From an uncultured Eubacterium sp. (GTDB taxonomy: Bacteria; Bacillota; Clostridia; Peptostreptococcales; Anaerovoracaceae): a stretch of DNA of 37,299 bases. Positions 6,306-14,355 of the stretch are shown piece by piece. How positions within the stretch are numbered: position 1 is the first letter of the stretch; every line of letters begins with the position of its first letter. The position numbers and the translations under genes are program-made. Location of the stretch: NCBI GenBank assembly GCA_900543485.1, contig UQRM01000021.1, forward strand, positions 1 through 37,299. Direction: 5' to 3'. The notes under the pieces are model-generated. The model did no database searches and was not told where the DNA came from. It saw nothing but the letters and a program-made list of their open reading frames with translations.

Positions 6306-7228
6306 GCAATATCGTAGAAGCTGACTTCAAAATTGTCCAGGAGAGAACGCTTCCGGTAATCGCCGGCGAGATACTGCAGATAGAGGAAAACGTCGGCCGA
6401 GTAGCGCTGGACGGTGCCATTAGAATCGGAGAGCGCCTGAAGGAAGCAAAAGAAAAGGTCGAGCATGGCCAGTGGGAAAACTGGTGCCGGGAAAACCTGA
6501 ATTACAGCAAGTCGAAAACTGAAAAATTGATGAAAATAGCGACTGAATACGGCAATGAAGAGAGTATATACTCAAAAACGTATATGTCTACGGATTTAAG
6601 TATTTCCAAGGCTTTGAGCCTTTTGCAGGTTCCGGAAGATAAAGTGGAAAAGTTTGTAACGGAAAATCCTGTGGACGACATGACGGTAAAAGAGCTGGAA
6701 GAGGAAATCCGTAAGCTCAAGAAGGAAAAGCTCGAAACTGAAGAAAAAAGCGGCAGCCTTGAGGCCGAAAACAAGGACCTGAAAAAGGAAGTAGAAAACC
6801 TGAAAAGTACCGGCGCCGATCCTGAGAAAATTTCCGAGCTGGAAAAAAAGATATCGTCGCTGGAGAAAAAGAATAAAGCGTTAAAGGCTGAGGCAAAAAC
6901 CGAGAAAGCAGAGAAAGACAAAGCCATAGAAGATGCTATAAAAAATGAACAGGAAAAGATCCGCAGGCAAGTGGAGGAAGAACAAGCTGGGAGGCTGAAT
7001 GAGGCAGAAGAGGCGGCAGAATACTGGAAAAACCGAACTGAGATCGCTGAAGAGAAGGTCGAGAAAGCATCAAACGAAGCGACGCTTATTTTTAAAGTTA
7101 AAGCCGATTCTTTCCAAGAAGCCTTCGCCGATTGCCTGGCCGCCGCCGAAGCAGCAGACGAGCCGGAAAGATTAAAAGCGGCTCTGAAGACAGTAACGGA
7201 GCACATGCTCAAGGAACTGGAGGGATAA
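6302..7228 (+). CDS. DUF3102 coiled-coil protein
   Basis: The N-terminal 120 residues match DUF3102: an initial helix (ITAGEILQIEENV-like), then AIRIGERLKEAKEKVEHGQW and ENWCRENLNYSKSKTEKLMK. Residues about 125-260 are a long heptad-rich, Glu/Lys-rich coiled coil. The C-terminal 40 residues form another helical segment (FADCLAAAEAADEPERLKAA). The family is common on plasmids and phages and resembles partition- or Mu-type accessory proteins with helix-turn-helix character. No activity is established. It overlaps the pcfJ-like gene and is 1 bp from the next gene, so it is co-expressed with both. Confidence 0.85.
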   Translation: MSNIVEADFKIVQERTLPVIAGEILQIEENVGRVALDGAIRIGERLKEAKEKVEHGQWENWCRENLNYSKSKTEKLMKIATEYGNEESIYSKTYMSTDLSISKALSLLQVPEDKVEKFVTENPVDDMTVKELEEEIRKLKKEKLETEEKSGSLEAENKDLKKEVENLKSTGADPEKISELEKKISSLEKKNKALKAEAKTEKAEKDKAIEDAIKNEQEKIRRQVEEEQAGRLNEAEEAAEYWKNRTEIAEEKVEKASNEATLIFKVKADSFQEAFADCLAAAEAADEPERLKAALKTVTEHMLKELEG

Positions 7229-7229
7229 G

Positions 7230-7616
7230 ATGAGAAGATGTTTCAGCTGCATAAACCTCAAAGAAGTGGGCACCGATTCATATGTGTGCAATGCCCAGAA
7301 CAGATATGTAACAGTGGCAGAAGCCGAAATTGAGAAAGATTGCCCACAATGGGCGGCGGAAGCGGACGCCCGGCCGCCGGCCGGCCGAAACGGAGAGTTT
7401 ACCTACGAAATTATAGAAAAATACGGAATTTTTGATGATTCTGGTGACTGGATCGGACAGGTAACCAAAACTTCCTGGAATGGCCGGGAGCCAAAGATCG
7501 ATATAAGGTACTGGAAAAAGGATGGGACGAAGTCAAGAAAATTGGGAACGCTGTCATTGGATGCCGCTCGACGACTCAGAGATATTTTAAACGACATGGA
7601 AGAACTGGAGGGATAA
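7230..7616 (+). CDS. Cys-motif head fused to a PC4/YdbC-like ssDNA-binding domain
   Basis: Residues 1-45 contain RRCFSCINL, YVCNAQ and KDCPQW, a possible one-zinc knot. Residues about 58-128 resemble the YdbC/PC4 (transcription coactivator p15) fold: FTYEIIEKYGIFDD, TKTSWNGREPKIDIRYWKKD and LSLDAARRLRDIL. These follow the strand-strand-strand-helix order with the conserved SWNG-x-PK-x-DIR stretch. PC4 proteins bind single-stranded DNA, so a replication accessory role fits the context. The fusion to a Cys knot is less usual. The start follows the previous stop directly, with GGAGGGATAAG overlapping that gene's end. Confidence 0.75.
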   Translation: MRRCFSCINLKEVGTDSYVCNAQNRYVTVAEAEIEKDCPQWAAEADARPPAGRNGEFTYEIIEKYGIFDDSGDWIGQVTKTSWNGREPKIDIRYWKKDGTKSRKLGTLSLDAARRLRDILNDMEELEG

Positions 7617-7617
7617 G

Positions 7618-7806
7618 ATGTCTCAGGAAATAAAAATGATAACCGGCATATTCCAGGCCGGGAGCACAGTAGTGAAAACGGAAATAGAATGCCGGGTGAC
7701 CTGCAACGGCACGTTAGACACGATTTCATTTCATACAGACAAGACAGTTGTAAGCCTTCCACTCAAGGAAGTGGAAGAAGTTATAAAGAAAGCGAGGAAA
7801 AAATGA
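7618..7806 (+). CDS. Hypothetical phage protein, 62 aa
   Basis: GGAGGGATAAG precedes the ATG. The 62-residue protein is mostly beta-strand in pattern (KMITGIFQAGSTVVKTEIEC, RVTCNGTLDTISFHTD) with a C-terminal basic helix (EVEEVIKKARKK). No family recognised. Its stop overlaps the next start (7803), placing it in the early operon. Confidence 0.65.
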   Translation: MSQEIKMITGIFQAGSTVVKTEIECRVTCNGTLDTISFHTDKTVVSLPLKEVEEVIKKARKK

Positions 7807-8069
7807 AAAGAGAAGAAATATTGCAAAAAGCCATGAAAGCAGTCAGCTACGACAGAGAGATAGAGTATGGAAGCCCGAAGTCAAGTTTCGAGATAATCGC
7901 AAATTTCTGGAGTGATTATCTTATAGTTGAGATAACACCGCAGGATATCCCGGTGATGATGGCGTTGCTGAAATTGGCCAGGACTTCGCGTGGAGAATAT
8001 CATGCAGACAATTATATAGATATTGCCGGATATGCAGCCCTGGCGGCAGAGGTGGCAGAAAATGATTAA
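7803..8069 (+). CDS. DUF6378 protein
   Basis: Start 7803 is chosen over upstream in-frame starts because it overlaps the previous stop (ATGA) and gives the usual family length, 88 residues. The conserved pattern is visible: an N-terminal helix, YGSPKSSFEIIANFWSDYL, the QDIPVMMALLKLAR helix, and HADNYIDIAGYAALAAEV. This family is frequent in phage early regions. The spacing of acidic residues resembles MazG-like all-alpha nucleotide pyrophosphohydrolases, but enzymatic function is unproven. Confidence 0.85.
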   Translation: MKREEILQKAMKAVSYDREIEYGSPKSSFEIIANFWSDYLIVEITPQDIPVMMALLKLARTSRGEYHADNYIDIAGYAALAAEVAEND

Positions 8070-8169
8070 AAGAATTATAGAAGCCATACATTTCAAGATA
8101 TTCGTCATGAGGATAAGCGCGGAGTTAAAAAAGGAGCTGGCAAAAGCGGAACGGGTAGTGGAGGAGTAA
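8062..8169 (+). CDS. Short amphipathic peptide, 35 aa
   Basis: ATG 8062 overlaps the end of the DUF6378 gene, and TAA ends at 8169, directly followed by the next ATG at 8170. The peptide starts MIKRIIEAIHFKIFVMRISA and is an amphipathic basic helix throughout. The tight nesting and the GGAGGAGTAA for the next gene inside its end support real translation. Function unknown. Confidence 0.45.
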   Translation: MIKRIIEAIHFKIFVMRISAELKKELAKAERVVEE

Positions 8170-8352
8170 ATGTCGACATCAACCAAACCTACAAAGCGAT
8201 TTTACTGCGATAAGGAAATGGCCCGGTCAAAAGGCCTGATCGGAAGGAAGAAAACGACGCTTCCTCGCTGTGCTGGTAATTGTAAAGAATGCATAGCCTG
8301 CATAAGGGTGACCGAGGAGGGAGACCGGGAGCATCTGACTCCCAAGAGATAA
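8170..8352 (+). CDS. Small Cys-rich basic protein, 60 aa
   Basis: GGAGGAG lies just ahead of the ATG. The protein has one Cys in RFYCDKEMARSKG and a cluster RCAGNCKECIACI, suitable for binding one zinc ion or forming a small knuckle. It is basic, so nucleic-acid contact is possible. It closes the tightly packed early operon. The next gene begins 128 bp further on. That gap (8353-8480) contains an imperfect hairpin (AAGCCAT ... ATGGCTT, about 8370-8399) and a GGCGGC/GTCGCC pair near 8430-8450, but no clear terminator T-run or promoter. Confidence 0.65.
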   Translation: MSTSTKPTKRFYCDKEMARSKGLIGRKKTTLPRCAGNCKECIACIRVTEEGDREHLTPKR

Positions 8353-8480
8353 AACTACATATATAGATAAGCCATTACGGAATATGCCGCGATGGCTTTA
8401 CCTATACCTACATTATATATGAAGAAAACCGGCGGCTATAAGGTCGCCGTAAACCCCAATAGAAATATTAACAATGGTGC

Positions 8481-9308
8481 GTGAATATGTACAGAAGATA
8501 CACAACGGTTGCGGGGAAGACCATATTGGTCAGAAAAACAGACTCCTGCAGAATAAAAACCGAAAAGCAGAAAAGAAAGAGAAAGTCAAACCCGACGCCT
8601 GAGGCTGTGGCGAAAATAAACAAGATAAATCAGGAGCGGGAATTGACCGGAAAGTTGAATGGTAATTTCAAGCCGGGCGATTCCTGGCTCACGCTTTCTT
8701 ATTCAGAAATTCACGACATAGATTATTGCATGCACCAAATCAGAAAGTTCAAAAGGAATATCAGGAGCCTGGCTAAGAGGCTGGGAGTGAAATACAAAAT
8801 CATAGAATCTATAGGAATCGGGGCGAAAAGTGGCAAGCCTCATCATCACATCGTGATCAGCGCCAACATAACAAGAGACATGATAATAAAATACTGGCCG
8901 GAAGAACACGTCCACATTGAAACGCTTTGGAGTAGCGGCAATTATCATCGAATAGCCAAGTACATGCTCAAGAATGCCTACCAGAGCAAAGGTGAGAGGG
9001 GGAAATACTCAAAAGCCTTCAGGTGCTCGAGAAATATAACGGCGCCAACAATGAAGGTTCAGGAGATGGTGCGGCCGGCAAGTTATGATCCGGAGGATAT
9101 CAAGCCACATGACGGGTATTACATAGACAGGGACAGCATACGGGTATATGAGCATCCAATCACAGGAGCGCCATGCATAGAATACATAGAAGTCAGCCTG
9201 AAAGAGATACCGCGAATAAAATACGCAAGAGGAAAGATTGCGAGGCTTGAGCCGATATACAGAGAAGAGAGGGAAGAACAGCTTTTGTTTTGGGAGCTGG
9301 ATATTTGA
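8481..9308 (+). CDS. HUH-type endonuclease / rolling-circle Rep-like protein
   Basis: All three Rep motifs are visible in the 275-residue product. Motif 1 is WLTLSY (residues 69-74). Motif 2 is PHHHIVIS, with the metal-binding His residues at 121-123. Motif 3 is AKYMLKNA, with Tyr at 161 and Lys at 164 (YxxK). A second conserved box lies between them (HVHIETLW). This is the pattern of single-Tyr HUH nickases that start rolling-circle replication in plasmids and filamentous phages, and related genes occur in clostridial siphophages. The N-terminal 50 residues are basic. The start is GTG 8481 or ATG 8487, both with weak ribosome sites. Whether it nicks a phage origin is inference. Confidence 0.78.
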   Translation: MNMYRRYTTVAGKTILVRKTDSCRIKTEKQKRKRKSNPTPEAVAKINKINQERELTGKLNGNFKPGDSWLTLSYSEIHDIDYCMHQIRKFKRNIRSLAKRLGVKYKIIESIGIGAKSGKPHHHIVISANITRDMIIKYWPEEHVHIETLWSSGNYHRIAKYMLKNAYQSKGERGKYSKAFRCSRNITAPTMKVQEMVRPASYDPEDIKPHDGYYIDRDSIRVYEHPITGAPCIEYIEVSLKEIPRIKYARGKIARLEPIYREEREEQLLFWELDI

Positions 9309-9322
9309 TATGGGGAGGACAC

Positions 9323-9709
9323 ATGACGAGAAAAGAACTGAGCCAGGTATATTATATAAACAGGGAAATAGAAATGTGGCAGAGAAAGCTCGGTGAGCTC
9401 CGGGAGATAGAACTTCCGGGGCAGGAGGTGGACGGCATGCCGCGCGGCCAAAAGAAGGGAGACCCGACAGGCGTGCGGGCGATAGAAGCTGCCAATATCG
9501 AAGAAATAATAAACGGCCTGTTGGCGGAACTGCAGATAAAGCGAAAGGAGATCTATGAGTACATATCGGGGCTCGATGACTCCCTTACGAGACAGATTGT
9601 TATGTATCGCTGCATCTCGCTCTGCACATGGGAAGAGGTGGCGGTGTACGTCGGCGGTAAGAATACGGCAGACTCCGTGCGGATGATGTTCAACAGACTT
9701 TTCGTATAA
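9323..9709 (+). CDS. Sigma-like late regulator (DUF1492/ArpU type)
   Basis: Start 9323 has GGGGAGG upstream and gives a 128-residue protein. The N-terminal half is helical (ELSQVYYINREIEMWQRKLG) with a GMPRG turn. The C-terminus has a sigma-70 region 4-like HTH: LTRQIVMYRCISLCTWEEVA then VGGKNTADSVRMMFNRLF. In Gram-positive phages this small regulator sits at the end of the early region and is required for late transcription. Here it lies directly before a promoter-like region (9716-9749) and the packaging genes, which fits that job. Confidence 0.85.
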   Translation: MTRKELSQVYYINREIEMWQRKLGELREIELPGQEVDGMPRGQKKGDPTGVRAIEAANIEEIINGLLAELQIKRKEIYEYISGLDDSLTRQIVMYRCISLCTWEEVAVYVGGKNTADSVRMMFNRLFV

Positions 9710-9715
9710 TCAACG

Positions 9716-9749
9716 TTGTTCGTTTTGTTCGCTCGCTTTATGGTATTAT
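9716..9749 (+). promoter_or_regulatory. Candidate late promoter with TTGTTCG direct repeat
   Basis: TTGTTCG (9716-9722) and TTGTTCG again (9725-9731), 9 bp apart, lie upstream of an extended -10 element, TGGTATTAT (9741-9749; -10 hexamer TATTAT). There is no good -35 hexamer, so an activator is expected. The tandem repeat immediately behind the sigma-like gene is the natural candidate site for that protein. Transcription would start near 9756. Confidence 0.6.
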
Positions 9750-9770
9750 GATATCAGGAAAGGAATATGG

Positions 9771-9794
9771 GAGACGGAATGCCGTCTCTTTTTT
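9771..9794 (+). terminator. Promoter-proximal terminator in late leader
   Basis: GAGACGG (9771-9777), loop AATG, CCGTCTC (9782-9788), then six T. A perfect 7-bp stem with a T-run is a standard intrinsic terminator. It lies only about 20-40 nt after the predicted late transcription start and before the HNH gene. Late transcripts must therefore read through it, or the HNH gene depends on partial read-through. Confidence 0.8.
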
Positions 9795-9797
9795 ATT

Positions 9798-10085
9798 ATG
9801 GATTATCAGGGAAAACGTTGGAGAAATAAGCGGGCGAAGATATTAAGGCACGCAAAATACAAAGATCAGGAGCTGGCAAGGTATGGGAAGACGGCGGATG
9901 CTACGGTCGTTCATCATATTTTTCCGGCAGAAGATTATCCACAGTACGCATGGGAAGATTGGAACCTTGCAGCTGTTTCACAGACAACTCACAACGCGCT
10001 GCATGACAGAAACACAGGTGCACTAACCAAAAGAGGGGTAGAGCTGCTGGAGAGAACGGCGAGAAAGAAAGGAATAGATCTATGA
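9798..10085 (+). CDS. HNH endonuclease (packaging type)
   Basis: The 95-residue protein has the HNH core: VVHHIFPAEDYP (H39, H40), WNLAAVSQ (N56), THNALHDR (H65, H69). No zinc-binding cysteines are present, as in the shorter phage HNH proteins. HNH proteins next to the terminase genes are known packaging partners of the large terminase in cos phages such as HK97. The ATG at 9798 directly follows the terminator T-run and lacks a visible ribosome binding site, so translation may be leaderless-like or weak. Confidence 0.92.
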   Translation: MDYQGKRWRNKRAKILRHAKYKDQELARYGKTADATVVHHIFPAEDYPQYAWEDWNLAAVSQTTHNALHDRNTGALTKRGVELLERTARKKGIDL

Positions 10086-10297
10086 GCATAACTGAAAAAC
10101 TTAAAGAACTGAAAGACGCAATCGCAGGGGGAACCACGGCGCTGCGAGATATCGATACGATAAACGCCGCCATAGAATACATCGAAGCACTCGAAGAGAG
10201 AGCGGCCGTGACACCGGAACCGGCGCTCGATGAAAGCGCACAGGCGCTCGGTGGAGTGATCATAGAAAACATAAACATTTATGTAAACGAAAAATAA
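10082..10297 (+). CDS. Hypothetical phage protein, 71 aa
   Basis: ATG overlaps the HNH stop (ATGA), so the two are translationally coupled. The product is acidic: an N-terminal helix (SITEKLKELKDAIAGG), a second helix (AAIEYIEALEERAA), then a Pro/Glu linker and a short strand-like end (GVIIENINIYVNEK). No recognised family. It sits between the HNH nuclease and the small terminase in place of any other packaging gene. Confidence 0.65.
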   Translation: MSITEKLKELKDAIAGGTTALRDIDTINAAIEYIEALEERAAVTPEPALDESAQALGGVIIENINIYVNEK

Positions 10298-10440
10298 TAT
10301 CCCCCCCTCAATTCAGGCGCTGGCACCCCAATTTTTCTACTGGCGCGGGTAATCATTTCCAACTCTGAGGGATTTTAAGGAAGAGGGGAAATGATATTGC
10401 ATAGTTTACATAAAATAAGGACTGGAATAGAACTGATTTT
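10298..10440 (+). other. Candidate cos / packaging region, non-coding
   Basis: This gap between the HNH-linked gene and TerS contains a run of seven C (near 10301) followed by TCAATTCAGGCG, then CACCCCAATTTTTC and a GGCGCGGG segment, then GAGGGATTTTAAGGAAGAGG. HNH-encoding HK97-like phages use cohesive ends, and cos normally lies just upstream of TerS. Clostridial phages that I recall have a similar C-rich motif here. The exact nick positions cannot be read from sequence alone. Confidence 0.5.
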
Positions 10441-10467
10441 AAAGCCGCTGTAATGAAGCGGTTTTTT
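10441..10467 (+). terminator. Hairpin with T-run upstream of TerS
   Basis: CCGCT (10445-10449) pairs with AGCGG (10457-10461). Flanking AAAG and TTTTTT extend the stem (AAAG against TTTT with one wobble), followed by a T6 tract. It can act as an intrinsic terminator between the cos region and the terminase genes, or as a transcript-processing structure. Confidence 0.65.
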
Positions 10468-10490
10468 GATTTCAGAATGGGAGGTCTGAG

Positions 10491-10853
10491 ATGCTGGCTA
10501 AGACATATAAAAAAAGAATAATCAAAAACATGAGAGCTGTGGACACTTACCGGCCGGAATTTGCGGGAACCATCGAGGAGCTGGCTCAGATGCTAGAAGA
10601 TTTGGACAAGGCCCGGGAAGAATTTGATGCTTCCGGAGGCAAAGTGGTTATCGAGCATACGAACAAAAACGGGAGCACCAACCTCGCGAAGAATCCGTTA
10701 TACCTTGCATTGGAGGGTATGCAGACAAGGATATTGGCGTATTACAAAGAACTGGGACTTACCCCGATGGGACTCAAAAAAATAAAAGGTGATGAGGCGG
10801 GCGCGACCGGACAAACCGAACTACTGGAGGCTTTGAAAGACCTTGGAAGCTAA
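10491..10853 (+). CDS. terS: Terminase small subunit (P27 family)
   Basis: The 120-residue protein is the DNA-recognition subunit of the packaging motor. The family pattern is clear: [20 protein letters not shown], a central gap, then [20 protein letters not shown] and [17 protein letters not shown]. The N-terminal helical part would bind cos, and the C-terminal helices mediate oligomerisation and TerL contact. GGGAGG precedes the start. It overlaps the large subunit gene, as usual. Confidence 0.92.
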   Translation: MLAKTYKKRIIKNMRAVDTYRPEFAGTIEELAQMLEDLDKAREEFDASGGKVVIEHTNKNGSTNLAKNPLYLALEGMQTRILAYYKELGLTPMGLKKIKGDEAGATGQTELLEALKDLGS

Positions 10854-12567
10854 ACATCTGAAAACAGTAATGGAGTACGCCGAAAGCATAAGAGCTGGAA
10901 CGAAGCTTGCCTGCATTGAGACAAAACAATGCGTAGAGAGATTCTTCAGGGATTTAGAAAATCCGAAATACGAGCTGGACCCCAAAGGCCCGGAGTTTTG
11001 CATCGGGATCATAGAGCGGCTCCTGTGTCACCAGCAGGGAGAGCGACTAGATGGGACTCCCCTCTCAGGAGAACCCTTCATCCTTCAGCCCTATCATGAT
11101 TTTATAATCTACAACCTGGTAGGGTTCAAGCATAAGGGGACAGGCATAACAAAATACCACGAGGCCCTCATCTTCATACCAAGAAAGAACGTCAAGACTA
11201 CGTTCGCGGCGGCGCTCGCCTGGGCGCTGACACTATGGTACCGGAAAAGTGGATCCAAAGCATATATAACGTCGGCTGCATTGAAACAGTCTCTCGAAAG
11301 TTTTGACTTTTTAAATTACAACATAGACCGCTTGAAGCTGAGCGAAAAAAGAGGTGGATTCATAAAAGTGATAGACAATAACAACGAACACTCCATTAGG
11401 GGCAAGCTTCCGGACGGGGCGTTTTACATACAGGCCCTGGCGGCAAACCCCGATGTCCAGGACTCCCTGAATTGCAACATCGCCATTGCTGACGAGATGC
11501 ACGCATTCAAAAAGCCTAAACAGTACAACCTGTTTAAAGAGGCGATGAAGGCGTACAGCAATAAGCTCATGATAGGTATATCGACCGCAGGGGATAACGA
11601 ACAACTGTTCTTGGGACAGAGATTGAAGTATTGTCGCAAGGTACTGGAAGGGACGGTGGAAGATGAGCAGTATTTCATATTCATGTGCTGCGCAAATCCT
11701 GACGAGAATGGGGAGATCGACTACATGAATCCGAAGGTACACGAGATGGCTAATCCGTCATATGGGGTGACCATCCGGCCGGAAGAACTGATGAACGATG
11801 CCCTGCAGGCCGCAAACGATCCGCAGCAGAGAAAGGATTTCTTCGCAAAGAGCCTGAACGTTTACACCAATGCGTTGAAGGCGTATTTTGACATAGAAGA
11901 GTTCAAGGCATCGGATAAGAAATATAACTGGACGCTTAACGAGCTGGCCCGCTTGCCGGTGAAATGGTACGGCGGCGCAGACCTATCAAAGCTTCACGAC
12001 TTGACGGCAACGGCGCTGTTTGGAAACTATAAAGGCATAGACATCATCATAAGTCATGCGTTCTTCCCGGTAGTGAGAGCACACCTGAAAGCGGATGAGG
12101 ATAATATACCGCTGTTCGGATGGCAGGATGACGGATGGCTCACGATGACCAATTCCCCGACAGTAAACCATGCGGAAGTCGTGAAGTGGTTTGAGGATAA
12201 AAGAAAACAGGGCTTCAAGATAGCGCAGGTGGGGCATGACAGGAAATTCTGCCGAGAATACTTCATCGGCATGAAGAGCGCAGGATTCAGGATAGTTGAC
12301 CAACCGCAATATTACTACAAGAAAAGCGAGGGATTCAGATATCTTGAGAAGAGTGCCAAGAACGGCACTCTTTATTATTTGCATTCTCAAGCGTTTGAAT
12401 ACTGTGTTGAGAATGTAGCGGCCATTGAAAAAACTGACGACATGATACAGTACGAGAAGATACAGCCGGAAAGCAGGATAGATATATTCGACGCCGCGGT
12501 ATTTGCAACAGTGAGATATCTGGAAAACCTCGAGAAGGTTGAAAAGGGAAAGAAATGGTGGAGTTAA
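10843..12567 (+). CDS. terL: Terminase large subunit
   Basis: A 574-residue packaging ATPase/nuclease. The ATPase half has an atypical Walker [12 protein letters not shown] (residues 111-121), the usual form in this terminase family, and Walker B IAIADE (about 213-218). The nuclease half has the acidic residue in [10 protein letters not shown] (D380) and the late motif [11 protein letters not shown] (about 545-555). The ADEMHAF segment and coupling motif (IGISTAGD) are also present. The start is TTG 10843, overlapping TerS with GGAGG upstream, or ATG 10870, which would remove 9 residues. Length is normal. It powers DNA translocation into the prohead through the portal encoded next. Confidence 0.95.
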   Translation: MEAKHLKTVMEYAESIRAGTKLACIETKQCVERFFRDLENPKYELDPKGPEFCIGIIERLLCHQQGERLDGTPLSGEPFILQPYHDFIIYNLVGFKHKGTGITKYHEALIFIPRKNVKTTFAAALAWALTLWYRKSGSKAYITSAALKQSLESFDFLNYNIDRLKLSEKRGGFIKVIDNNNEHSIRGKLPDGAFYIQALAANPDVQDSLNCNIAIADEMHAFKKPKQYNLFKEAMKAYSNKLMIGISTAGDNEQLFLGQRLKYCRKVLEGTVEDEQYFIFMCCANPDENGEIDYMNPKVHEMANPSYGVTIRPEELMNDALQAANDPQQRKDFFAKSLNVYTNALKAYFDIEEFKASDKKYNWTLNELARLPVKWYGGADLSKLHDLTATALFGNYKGIDIIISHAFFPVVRAHLKADEDNIPLFGWQDDGWLTMTNSPTVNHAEVVKWFEDKRKQGFKIAQVGHDRKFCREYFIGMKSAGFRIVDQPQYYYKKSEGFRYLEKSAKNGTLYYLHSQAFEYCVENVAAIEKTDDMIQYEKIQPESRIDIFDAAVFATVRYLENLEKVEKGKKWWS

Positions 12568-13755
12568 ATGGCGAAAAAGAAAAAGAAGACGAGAGCGGAG
12601 CCGAAGGAAAAAAGAAGCGGCATGAGCATCGGACTGGTTACCGATAAGGTGTTTGACGATTTAGTGTGCCGGGGATATACATCACTGGCACGATCGCCGG
12701 AAGTATCGGCCGGCGTCGACCGTATCGCAGACCTTCTGGGCGCGATGACGATACATCTCATGGAGAACACAGAAAATGGCGATGTACGAGTAAGAAATGA
12801 GCTTTCCAGGAAGATAGATATAGAGCCCTATTCGCTGAGCACACGGTCGAACTTCATAAAATGGATAGTACGCACGATGTTCCTCGAAGGGAACGGCAAC
12901 GCCGTCGTATTTCCGGTAACGAGAAACGGCCTGCTTGAAGACCTCAGACCTGTACCAGCGACGTACACATCATTTCTGCAGAACGGGATGTGGGACTATA
13001 GGATAGCGATAAACGGGCAGGAATACGATCCGGCGGACTTGCTGCACTTTGTGTTAAATCCGGATTCATCTTATCCATGGAAGGGCAGAGGATACAAGAC
13101 GACGCTATCCGGCGTTGCGAACAACTTAAAGCAGGCGGCGGCAACCGAGAAAGGATTCATGGAGAGCAAGTGGAAGCCGTCCCTGATCATCAAGGTTGAC
13201 GCCCTCATCGAAGAACAGTCGGGAGAAGAGTGGCGGAAGAAACTCTTGGAACAGTACGTTGAAACCGAAAACGGCGCTCCATGGCTTCTGCCAGCGGAGC
13301 AATTCGAGGTTGAGCAAGTAAAGCCTCTCACCCTTTCAGACCTGGCTCTTGCGGACTTCGTAGAGCTGGATAAAAAGTCGGTAGCATCGATACTTGGCGT
13401 CCCACCATTCGTGCTCGGCGTAGGAGATTTCCAGCGCGACGCCTGGAATAACTTTATAAGTTCGAAGATAATGCCGGTCGCCCAACTGATAGAGCAGGAA
13501 ATGACAAAGAAATTATTGATAAAGCCTGAGTGGTATTTCAGACTGAACGCCAGGAGTCTATACAACTACGACCTAAAGGACATGGCGGCCGTAGCCGACG
13601 ATCAATACGTAAGGGGAATAATGACAGGAAATGAGGTAAGGGACTGGATAGGACTTTCGCCGCTTGACGGGCTGGACGAGCTCATTATCCTTGAAAACTA
13701 TATCCCAAGGGGAATGATAGGAGACCAGAATAAACTGCAAGGAGGTGATGGATAA
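12568..13755 (+). CDS. Portal protein (HK97 family)
   Basis: A 395-residue protein that forms the dodecameric DNA gate of the head. Typical segments include ARSPEVSAGVDRIADLLGAM, then IVRTMFLEGNGNAVVFPV. A central LLHFVLNPDSSYPWKGRGYK segment follows, and a late SVASILGVPPFVLGVGDFQR region. A Lys-rich N-terminus (AKKKKKTRAEP) precedes the fold. The ATG directly follows the TerL stop (1-bp spacing type coupling, no overlap). Length is typical. It is flanked by TerL and the prohead protease, the standard HK97 order. Confidence 0.95.
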   Translation: MAKKKKKTRAEPKEKRSGMSIGLVTDKVFDDLVCRGYTSLARSPEVSAGVDRIADLLGAMTIHLMENTENGDVRVRNELSRKIDIEPYSLSTRSNFIKWIVRTMFLEGNGNAVVFPVTRNGLLEDLRPVPATYTSFLQNGMWDYRIAINGQEYDPADLLHFVLNPDSSYPWKGRGYKTTLSGVANNLKQAAATEKGFMESKWKPSLIIKVDALIEEQSGEEWRKKLLEQYVETENGAPWLLPAEQFEVEQVKPLTLSDLALADFVELDKKSVASILGVPPFVLGVGDFQRDAWNNFISSKIMPVAQLIEQEMTKKLLIKPEWYFRLNARSLYNYDLKDMAAVADDQYVRGIMTGNEVRDWIGLSPLDGLDELIILENYIPRGMIGDQNKLQGGDG

Positions 13756-14355
13756 ATGGACAGAAGCAAGATGCAGATAAGAGCGCATTCCGAAAGATTT
13801 AACACAAGAGAAAAGGAAACCGGCGAAAAATATATCTCCGGTTATTTTTCTGTGTTCGACTCCAATTATGAGATGTGGGAAGGAGCGACGGAGAGCATTG
13901 CGCCGACGGCGTTCGACAACGCGCTGGATGATGATATCCGCTGCCTGATAGACCACAAGTCCAGGTATGTACTTGGCCGCACGAAAGCCGGCACGCTGCA
14001 GCTGAGAAAGGACAATCATGGGCTTTGGGGCGAGGTCAGGATAAACGAAAACGACCAGGACGCTGTAAACCTGTATGAGAGAGTGAAGCGGGGAGATGTG
14101 GATCAATGCAGCTTCGGCTTTGACATTCTTGACGAAGAAAGGACTGTGAACGAAGACACCGGGGAAGTGCACTGGCTTATAAAGTCTGTAAAGCTGTATG
14201 AGGTGTCAGTCGTAACGTTCCCGGCCTATGAGGATACCGGCGTCGTAGCCAGAAAGAGCGAATACGATGAAGTGAGGAAACGCCGGATCGAATATGGAAA
14301 AGAAAATTTACGCAGGAAACTGAAAGGAGAAACAGATGGCACTGAAAGCGCTTAG
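13756..14355 (+). CDS. Prohead protease (HK97 family, U35-type)
   Basis: The 199-residue serine protease cleaves the capsid delta domain after prohead assembly. The conserved pattern is visible: GYFSVFDSNYEM, ESIAPTAFDNAL, the catalytic His in CLIDHKSR (H67), the VLGRTKAGTLQL strand, and the catalytic Ser in QCSFGF (S119). AAGGAGG precedes the start. Its end overlaps the start of the capsid gene by 20 bp. The N-terminus (KMQIRA) shares 14 identical bases with the delta/mature junction of the capsid gene. Confidence 0.95.
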   Translation: MDRSKMQIRAHSERFNTREKETGEKYISGYFSVFDSNYEMWEGATESIAPTAFDNALDDDIRCLIDHKSRYVLGRTKAGTLQLRKDNHGLWGEVRINENDQDAVNLYERVKRGDVDQCSFGFDILDEERTVNEDTGEVHWLIKSVKLYEVSVVTFPAYEDTGVVARKSEYDEVRKRRIEYGKENLRRKLKGETDGTESA

